Of a DNA stretch of 64,000 nucleotides, positions 58,613 to 64,000 are shown one piece after another (positions within the stretch are counted from its first letter, which is position 1; the number at the start of each line of letters is the position of its first letter). The position numbers and the translations under genes are program-made. Below the pieces are notes generated by a model that saw only the letters and a list, made by a program, of their open reading frames with translations, searched no databases and was not told where the DNA came from. The stretch spans positions 1,054,001 through 1,118,000 of the forward strand of contig NC_018068.1 of assembly GCF_000255115.2 (NCBI RefSeq), written 5' to 3'. Source of the stretch: Desulfosporosinus acidiphilus SJ4. Its GTDB lineage: Bacteria; Bacillota; Desulfitobacteriia; Desulfitobacteriales; Desulfitobacteriaceae.

Positions 58613-60106
58613 ATGTTAGGAATTAAAAAATCAGTATTTTGGTTTGTAACGGGAAGTCAAGATTTGTATGGACCTGAAGTGCTTCAGATAGTGGAGGAAC
58701 ATTCTAGGTTGATGACGGAGGGCTTAAATAACGACTCAGACATCCCTTATCAAATCGAATTCAAGTCGGTTTTGAAAACACCAGAGGGTATTCACAAGTT
58801 GTGTCAAGAGGCAAATGTCGATGAATCTTGTGCCGGCCTAATTACGTGGATGCATACATTTTCACCTGCGAAAATGTGGATTGCAGGCCTTTCAGAGTTG
58901 AACAAACCGCTTTTACATCTGCATACTCAGTTTAATCGTGATCTTCCTTGGGATAAGATTGACATGGATTTTATGAATTTAAACCAATCCGCTCATGGTG
59001 ACCGGGAATATGGTTTTATTGGTGCACGTTTGCAGATTCCACGGAAAGTGGTTGTCGGCTACTGGGAAGACCCTGAAGTATGCGGGAAAATAGGCACTTG
59101 GATGCACACAGCAGTTGGATATACAGAGGGACGCCAGCTTAAGGTCGCACGGTTTGGCGATAACATGCGCGAAGTGGCTGTGACAGAAGGAGATAAAGTA
59201 GAAGCTCAGATCAAATTGGGTTGGTCTATAAGTGGGTACGGAGTTGGGGATTTAGTAAGATATATTGACGACATTTCCGACACGGCAGTAAATCAATTGA
59301 TGGAAGAATATGAGACTCTTTATGACATTGCCTCGGAGGTAAGGGAAGAAGGTTCCTTTCGTGATGCTGTTCGAGAGCAGGCTCGCATTGAACTAGCTTT
59401 AAAGGCCTTCTTGAATGAAGGTGGTTTTAGTGCATTTACCACGACCTTCCAAGATTTACATGGCATGAAACAGCTTCCTGGTCTGGCAGCACAACGTCTC
59501 ATGGCAGCCGGGTATGGCTTTGGTGCTGAAGGGGATTGGAAAACAGCCGCCTTGGTTCGAATCATGAAGATCATGGCCGCAGGAAAAGGGACTTCACTCA
59601 TGGAAGATTACACCTATCATCTGGAAAAGGGTCATGAAATGATCCTTGGAGCACACATGCTTGAAATTTGCCCCACCTTAGCAGACAATCGCCCGCGGAT
59701 TGAAGTTCATCCGCTTTCCATTGGAGGAAAAGCAGATCCTGCACGATTGGTCTTTGACGGTGCCGCTGGTCCTGCAATTTGTGCCTCACTAATAGATTTG
59801 GGAGGACGCTTTCGTCTCATAGTCAATGAAGTAGATGCCTTAAAATCGCCGCATTCACTGCCAAAACTTCCGGTTGCCAGAGTTCTCTGGAAACCTCAGC
59901 CCAATCTTAGAGATGCCGCAGAAGCATGGATTCGTGCCGGTGGAGCCCATCATACTTGTTTTTCATTGAATGTCACGGCTGAGCAATTGTTAGATTGGTC
60001 TGAAATGGCAGGCATCGAATATCTTTTAATTAACAAGGACACTAATCTTTTGGCTTTTCGCAATGAATTACGTTGGAACGATGTCGCTTGGAAACTAAAA
60101 GTGTAG
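58613..60106 (+). CDS. araA: L-arabinose isomerase
   Basis: 497 residues, full length. It has [16 protein letters not shown] at the start, [63 protein letters not shown] (active-site Glu region), [13 protein letters not shown] and HMLEICP with metal-binding histidines. It converts L-arabinose to L-ribulose with a manganese-type metal. GAAGG precedes the ATG. It is the last gene of the arabinose operon, with a good terminator 35 bases on. Confidence 0.95.
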   Translation: MLGIKKSVFWFVTGSQDLYGPEVLQIVEEHSRLMTEGLNNDSDIPYQIEFKSVLKTPEGIHKLCQEANVDESCAGLITWMHTFSPAKMWIAGLSELNKPLLHLHTQFNRDLPWDKIDMDFMNLNQSAHGDREYGFIGARLQIPRKVVVGYWEDPEVCGKIGTWMHTAVGYTEGRQLKVARFGDNMREVAVTEGDKVEAQIKLGWSISGYGVGDLVRYIDDISDTAVNQLMEEYETLYDIASEVREEGSFRDAVREQARIELALKAFLNEGGFSAFTTTFQDLHGMKQLPGLAAQRLMAAGYGFGAEGDWKTAALVRIMKIMAAGKGTSLMEDYTYHLEKGHEMILGAHMLEICPTLADNRPRIEVHPLSIGGKADPARLVFDGAAGPAICASLIDLGGRFRLIVNEVDALKSPHSLPKLPVARVLWKPQPNLRDAAEAWIRAGGAHHTCFSLNVTAEQLLDWSEMAGIEYLLINKDTNLLAFRNELRWNDVAWKLKV

Positions 60107-60140
60107 ACGAAAGCACAGAAGTACCGTGAGATAGTGGTTC

Positions 60141-60180
60141 AAAATGGCTCCCAAGACGCAAATCTTTGGAGCCATTTTGT
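60141..60180 (+). terminator. Terminator after the ara operon
   Basis: AAAATGGCTCC (60141-60151) pairs with GGAGCCATTTT (60168-60178), with an inner AAGA/TCTT. It is A/T-flanked on both sides and may also serve the convergent acyl-CoA dehydrogenase gene. Confidence 0.85.
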
Positions 60181-60207
60181 CTGAAAATAAATTATCGGCT
60201 GAGATAG

Positions 60208-61911
60208 TTAGGAATTTTGATAGGCTCCAACCAATGGCTTCACTTCATTATCCCAAAGAGTTTGAACAGTGGCAGGATTATGACTTGGTTTTTTCATCAT
60301 TGCTTTCAGGAATTCTTCTTGTTCGATGGAATTAGCATAATTGGAAATCTGGGTCAAAGCAAATTGAGCAAAATCTCGAACCAAAAAGTTGAAAATCTCA
60401 TCGAGTAAAGCTGGGGAAATGGGATTAAGCTTGGTATCTTCTAAGATCAACTGGGCATAAACGATGAGCGTGAACATTTCTCCCAAGGCGAGCATGTAAT
60501 CAATATTTTTCACTTGCTCCGGACTAGGACTGGCTTGTTCTAAGAAAGAACGGAAAAGTTCTACTTGTTCAAAGAAGACCAAAACATTAGGGATCTTGAT
60601 GCCCGCATAGGGTATACGATAGTCAGGGAAGCGGACGGAGGCCAGTTTGCCGGCTTTTTGGCGGAAAAGATAGGAATCATCCGCTGGATCGTCACGTTTA
60701 GGTATAACAGGGTATTCCTTAGGCTGGAAGAAGTAATTTTGAATGAATTTAATTACGAGAGCAATATTGACATGAGTGGTCCCTTCTAAACGAGGGATCA
60801 TACCAATATCGCGAATCGCTGTCTCAAAATAGGTATCTTGTTCGAAGCCCTTGGCAGCAATGGCGTCAAGAAGCATTTCGATAATTTTCATACCTTGTGT
60901 AGTAACTTTCATTTTTTGAATTGGATTAAATAATAAATAGCGCCGGTCTTCATCGGAGGCAGAGCGGAAATAATCCAAACTCCTAAGAGCATAAAGTTTC
61001 ATGGCAATAAGGCGGGCATAGGATTCCGTAAATATTTTTTGAATATGGGGAAAATCTGTTACCTTTTTGCCATAGAGTACTCTGTTTGAGGCGTGATTTA
61101 TGGCTTCATAGTAAGCATGGGTACAGATTCCGATAGAAGCAAAGCCTAATTGGAATTTGCCGATATTGACAGAAGAAAGGGAAGAATCCCAAGCTAAAGT
61201 GCCGCTGGAAAGGATATCATCCTCGGAAATCGGGTATTCAATCAGTTCAAAATCTCCTACATAAGCAGCCCGTACTCCCGAGGTGGAGATTTTTTTTACT
61301 AATTTATAGTTGCGGTGTCTGCTGTCAACAACAAAAAATACATAGTCGTTGGTATCTTTATAACGTCCGAATGTAGAAACAAGCGCAGCCTCATTAGCGT
61401 TGCCGATGTAATACTTTCCGCCGTTGGCCGTGAATTGCCCATCTCCGGCAGGTGCCAAGGACATCTCGTTGCTATAGAGATCAGCACCATGTTCTTTTTC
61501 AGATAAGCCAAAGGCAAAGATTCCCCCTTCTCGTAACTTTTTAGCAGTCAAATGTTTGACTTTTTCATTGTTTCCCATCCAAATAGGTCCGAGGCCAAGA
61601 ATTGTAACTTGATAGGCATATTGATAAGAAAGGGAATAAAAGGCGCTAATCTCATTGAATTCACAGATACGGCTTAAATCAAAGCGTGAATTTTCGGCTC
61701 CATAGCCTGCCGGAGTCAAGAGAGCAGCGAAAATTTGATGTTCTTTAATAAATTTGAGGAAATCGGTGTACCAACGGCTTGCCTGATCATCTTCCTTGAT
61801 ACTTGCCAGCCCCTTATCTTCAAAAAAACGAAGGGTCTTCTCCATGATTTCTCGAGAGGGTAAATCTTTCTGCGGGCTTTTGTAGTTTTGGGGATTAAGT
61901 AATAAACTCAT
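60208..61911 (-). CDS. Acyl-CoA dehydrogenase-family protein
   Basis: 567 residues from the ATG at 61911, after GGAAAGGCGTGAGTGC on the minus strand. An upstream in-frame ATG at 61953 lies inside the operator and is unlikely. The middle domain has FAFGLSEKEHGADLYSNEM. FAD and C-terminal features are RVLYGKKVTDFPHIQKI and MIPRLEGTTHVNIALVIKFI, with the likely catalytic Glu. It is about 180 residues longer than ordinary acyl-CoA dehydrogenases, with a C-terminal extension as in some long-chain types. It oxidises acyl-CoA or a related thioester. A perfect FadR-type operator upstream supports fatty-acid control. Confidence 0.82.
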   Translation of the reverse strand: MSLLLNPQNYKSPQKDLPSREIMEKTLRFFEDKGLASIKEDDQASRWYTDFLKFIKEHQIFAALLTPAGYGAENSRFDLSRICEFNEISAFYSLSYQYAYQVTILGLGPIWMGNNEKVKHLTAKKLREGGIFAFGLSEKEHGADLYSNEMSLAPAGDGQFTANGGKYYIGNANEAALVSTFGRYKDTNDYVFFVVDSRHRNYKLVKKISTSGVRAAYVGDFELIEYPISEDDILSSGTLAWDSSLSSVNIGKFQLGFASIGICTHAYYEAINHASNRVLYGKKVTDFPHIQKIFTESYARLIAMKLYALRSLDYFRSASDEDRRYLLFNPIQKMKVTTQGMKIIEMLLDAIAAKGFEQDTYFETAIRDIGMIPRLEGTTHVNIALVIKFIQNYFFQPKEYPVIPKRDDPADDSYLFRQKAGKLASVRFPDYRIPYAGIKIPNVLVFFEQVELFRSFLEQASPSPEQVKNIDYMLALGEMFTLIVYAQLILEDTKLNPISPALLDEIFNFLVRDFAQFALTQISNYANSIEQEEFLKAMMKKPSHNPATVQTLWDNEVKPLVGAYQNS

Positions 61912-61934
61912 GCACTCACGCCTTTCCAAATAGT

Positions 61935-61952
61935 TGAATGAATGTTCATTCA
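61935..61952 (-). promoter_or_regulatory. FadR (TetR-family) operator
   Basis: TGAATGAATGTTCATTCA, perfect 7+7 arms around ATGT. It fits the Bacillus FadR consensus TGAATGAnnAnTCATTCA except in the middle. It lies 24 bases before the acyl-CoA dehydrogenase start. No fadR gene is in the window. Confidence 0.7.
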
Positions 61953-62009
61953 TTAACCTGTAAAATAATAAACTATTTAAACAATTAAGATAATTATCTC
62001 ATAAATTTC

Positions 62010-62045
62010 TTCAAAGTAAAGCTAAGATTGAAGCTGTACTTTGAA
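62010..62045. repeat. Inverted repeat between acyl-CoA dehydrogenase and zinc-finger genes
   Basis: CTTCAAAGT and ACTTTGAAG arms with an inner AGCT/AGCT pairing form a long hairpin about 100 bases upstream of the acyl-CoA dehydrogenase start. It could be a second operator or the end of the minus-strand transcript. Confidence 0.4.
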
Positions 62046-62056
62046 GAAAAACGAAA

Positions 62057-62092
62057 AAAGAGGAACCCACGACCGAGTGCGTTTCCCCTTTT
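62057..62092 (-). terminator. Terminator of the sigma-factor operon
   Basis: On the minus strand AAAAGGGGAA pairs with TTCCTCTTTT (one G-U), followed by TT. It stands ~150 bases after the stop of the zinc-finger gene. Confidence 0.65.
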
Positions 62093-62209
62093 GAGCTATG
62101 AGTATAATTATTAGGCTAAGTTTGATAGGTCTGCTCGCGAAGGCATGTTAAATAGCATTTGTTGGCTAGGCTCTTTTGGCGAAACGGCCCACAGGACGGT
62201 TTCGTCACT

Positions 62210-62248
62210 GAAGCCCCGATGTTCAGCTTTAGCTGAACTTGTTCACTG
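62210..62248 (+). repeat. Dispersed hairpin repeat, copy B
   Basis: The 39-base element related to 18800-18838: GAAGCCC, then GTTCAGCTTTAGCTGAAC, then GTTCACT. Its last bases overlap the stop codon of the minus-strand zinc-finger gene, so the repeat may have supplied that stop. Another hairpin (CGAAAC..GTTTCG, 62180-62204) precedes it. Confidence 0.6.
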
Positions 62249-62920
62249 TTCCTTAGGAACGTCAGAGATTGTTTTTTGGGCTTTCTTAGCTTTGAAAATT
62301 AAGTAGATACCTGTCAGGATTAGCACAATTGGAATCAGACTGCTCTTTATCATATAGTAAAAATCCCAACTTCTAAACAAGTCACTGAAGACTGAATATC
62401 TGTCCATCACTTGCATTAGGCTGAGAAAACCAAGAACCGAAATAATAATCCCGAGAATGCGGCGGTTCTTAAACAGCAAGGAATAATCAAAGAGTTGCTG
62501 ATCGAAGAGATTCCGATCCTCTAGTAATTGGCCTTCTGCCTTTCTCCTTCTTAGGCTGTAGCTTTCAAAGAAACTAAAAAACCAAGTAGGGATTAGGGCC
62601 AAGGGAATAATAAGATCTAAACCAATATAAGTAGCGATGACGATGACGCCCAAGGCAAGAATCATTAACTGTAAACCGCGCCGCATAAGGCCCATTTTCA
62701 TATGAGCAGCACCGGGAACTAAACTTGTACAGAGGAAAAGAAACTTATCTATAAAGGATGGCTTAGACTCTTGAGGCAAATCAGAAAAGAACGTCGTTTG
62801 AATACAGTGATGACAGATGTTTCTGCCATCGATCTGAAGAGTACATTCCGAACAGATTGGATTTTTGCATTTCTCACAGAGAGCCAAAGCTTCTTCATTG
62901 GGATGATATTTGCATTGCAT
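62243..62920 (-). CDS. B-box-type zinc-finger membrane protein
   Basis: 225 residues. The N-terminal zinc finger (residues 1-40) has CKYHPNEEALALCEKCKNPICSECTLQIDGRNICHHC, the pattern of bacterial B-box/DUF proteins. About four transmembrane segments follow (GLQLMILALGVIVIATYIGL, LIIPLALIPTWFFSFF, ILGIIISVLGFLSLMQV, SSLIPIVLILTGIYLIFKA). It is the third gene of an operon with the sigma and anti-sigma genes and may be a target or part of the signalling. GGAGG precedes the ATG. Function unknown. Confidence 0.75.
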   Translation of the reverse strand: MQCKYHPNEEALALCEKCKNPICSECTLQIDGRNICHHCIQTTFFSDLPQESKPSFIDKFLFLCTSLVPGAAHMKMGLMRRGLQLMILALGVIVIATYIGLDLIIPLALIPTWFFSFFESYSLRRRKAEGQLLEDRNLFDQQLFDYSLLFKNRRILGIIISVLGFLSLMQVMDRYSVFSDLFRSWDFYYMIKSSLIPIVLILTGIYLIFKAKKAQKTISDVPKEQ

Positions 62921-62954
62921 AATTAAACCTCCTTAAAATTGGTTCTCAGAATTA

Positions 62955-63500
62955 CTAGGGGGCTAAAGAATCGATTTTTGTAATGAGAGTGTGGGTTAGT
63001 TGATTTATTCGATTCAAAGGAAGTGCTATTTGCTTATTTAACTCATTATTTAATAGGGCGACCTGGGTGTTTGTTAAATAATGAGTTAAAGGCGATAGAT
63101 TAAGAGTGAAAAGGAGAAAGCCTGCAGCCACCATGCTGAAACCCCAATTTCTAAGCTCAAAGAGAGGAGAGTTTGCCGTTTTATGAGGATGGCCATCATC
63201 ATAAGTATCTAAGTTCCTGTGAGCAGTCGACGGTTGTTGCTCGCATTTTTCAATGGAGGAGGGCTTAATTTGATATTTGTGCTTGTCGATTGCTTTCATT
63301 ATGTTGAGCTTGAGGTCTTCCGGAGGGGTGAGAGCAGTCCTTCCTGCTGCCAAGACATTGGCTGTTTCTTGGATTTGCAGAAGATTATTTCGGCATTCAA
63401 GACAAAGAGCCAGGTGATTGCTCATCTCTTCGAGTTTGCTCTTACTCAAACTTTTCTTGTAATAACTGTGCCAATCATCTTTGCTCAGATAACAGGTCAT
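62955..63500 (-). CDS. Zinc-finger anti-sigma factor with single membrane span
   Basis: 181 residues from ATG 63500. The longer frame starts at a GTG that is itself part of the GGAGGTG ribosome site. The zf-HC2 anti-sigma motif is H-x3-C-x2-C: MSNHLALCLECRNNLL. A transmembrane segment (WGFSMVAAGFLLFTLNLSPL, about residues 122-141) leads to a ~40-residue external tail. It holds the ECF sigma factor inactive until an envelope signal arrives. It overlaps the sigma gene by 26 bases. Confidence 0.85.
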   Translation of the reverse strand: MTCYLSKDDWHSYYKKSLSKSKLEEMSNHLALCLECRNNLLQIQETANVLAAGRTALTPPEDLKLNIMKAIDKHKYQIKPSSIEKCEQQPSTAHRNLDTYDDGHPHKTANSPLFELRNWGFSMVAAGFLLFTLNLSPLTHYLTNTQVALLNNELNKQIALPLNRINQLTHTLITKIDSLAP

Positions 63501-64000
63501 GACAGTCACCTCCTGATAGTATAAATTGAAGTTCCTCTTTCAATAGTTTTCGACCTCGGAACAAGCGGGTTTCTATAGTTCTTTTAGAAGTGCCCAATAT
63601 ATCTGCGATCTGCTGAGGAGTGAAGTCTTCAAAGTAGTAAAGAATAAGAACAGTACGGTAGATTTCATGTAAACTTCCAATTGCGTCTTGAATTTCAGCA
63701 GATACTTCTTGACGGAGAAGATTTTCTTCCGGACCAACTCTTTTATCAAAGTGACTATCTAAACAAGCAGGTTCCACAAAGAGCGGCTTTTTCCTGCGGG
63801 ACCAATCAAGACAATGGTTGACGGCAATTCTGTAAAGCCAGGTAGAAAAAGCGGAACCTTGTTTGAATCCGGCAAGTTTGTTATAGACTTTGATAAAAAT
63901 TTCCTGTGTGATATCCCGAGCATCCTCTACATTTTGAGTGTAGTAATAGGCAGTTCTGTAAACTCCTGTTTGATAACGTTCAATAATTTCTTCATATAAC
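63475..64000 (-). CDS. ECF-type RNA polymerase sigma factor (5' partial)
   Basis: The minus-strand frame is open to the window edge: about 174 codons, lacking the extreme N-terminus. Region 2 reads YRTAYYYTQNVEDARDITQEIFIKVY and FSTWLYRIAVNHCLDWSRR. Region 4 reads AIGSLHEIYRTVLILYYFEDFTPQQIADILGTSKRTIETRLFRGRKLLKEEL. This is a SigW/SigV-type group 4 sigma factor. A shorter frame starting at 63777 omits region 2 and is wrong. It directs transcription in response to envelope or stress signals under the anti-sigma factor encoded next. Confidence 0.9.
   Translation of the reverse strand, partial: LYEEIIERYQTGVYRTAYYYTQNVEDARDITQEIFIKVYNKLAGFKQGSAFSTWLYRIAVNHCLDWSRRKKPLFVEPACLDSHFDKRVGPEENLLRQEVSAEIQDAIGSLHEIYRTVLILYYFEDFTPQQIADILGTSKRTIETRLFRGRKLLKEELQFILSGGDCHDLLSEQR

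Noticed and set aside
63475-63777. A 100-residue sigma factor starting at ATG 63777
   Set aside because: The same frame stays open to the window edge and contains region 2, so this is an internal Met.
1-64000. tRNA, rRNA, CRISPR arrays or prophage
   Set aside because: No T-loop-type GGTTCGAATCC pattern, regularly spaced repeats, or phage structural or integrase genes were seen.

Overview
The window looks like a chromosomal segment from a low-to-mid GC, anaerobic, spore-forming-type Firmicute. The best guess is the Desulfitobacteriaceae/Peptococcaceae (Desulfosporosinus or Desulfitobacterium relatives). This is inferred from strong AGGAGG ribosome sites with frequent GTG/TTG starts, a T-box leader, a purine riboswitch, LytS/YesN-type signalling, a molybdenum hydroxylase, a likely selenoprotein and a RACo-like corrinoid activator. 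No rRNA, tRNA, CRISPR array or prophage was seen.

Left part (1-25 kb) is a mosaic of short transcription units. It holds a MarR/nitroreductase pair, a radical SAM/SPASM protein, a UvrD-type helicase, a solitary acyl carrier protein and an SGNH hydrolase. A T-box-controlled DAHP synthase-chorismate mutase fusion follows, then an aspartate 4-decarboxylase/aminotransferase. Next comes a DsbA/FrnE-like thioredoxin-fold gene in which an in-frame TGA replaces the first cysteine of the CxxC motif, most simply read as selenocysteine. After it lie a URO-D-family protein, a GNAT protein, an NRDE protein, a RACo-like ASKHA protein, an SdpR/SdpI immunity pair and a three-subunit xanthine-dehydrogenase-type enzyme behind a guanine-class riboswitch. 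Several gene relics lie between them: an HD-domain protein, a GNAT acetyltransferase and an MFS transporter. A candidate structured RNA and a complete insertion sequence with TTAA target duplication end this part.

Middle and right part (27-60 kb) is a large pentose/galactose utilisation island, all on the + strand. Order: a membrane-anchored sugar-binding sensor, a LytS-type kinase and a YesN-type regulator; a second anchored binding protein (XylFII-like); an XylFGH-type ABC transporter; a ROK glucokinase; xylose isomerase, ROK regulator XylR and xylulokinase; galE, a DegV protein, galT and galK; an M24-peptidase-like protein; a second ROK regulator; a second ABC sugar transporter; and an L-arabinose operon (araB, araD, an AraM/glycerol-1-phosphate dehydrogenase homologue, araA). 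The two ABC systems share one layout, with a hairpin between the binding-protein gene and the ATPase gene. AT-rich palindromes of the AAGTTAA type sit upstream of xylA, galT and the second transporter and are likely ROK-repressor operators. The gal genes carry rearrangement scars: a decayed galK piece before galE and a galE tail after galK.

The right end (60-64 kb) is on the - strand: an acyl-CoA dehydrogenase behind a perfect FadR-type operator, then a zinc-finger membrane protein, an anti-sigma factor and an ECF sigma factor running off the window edge.
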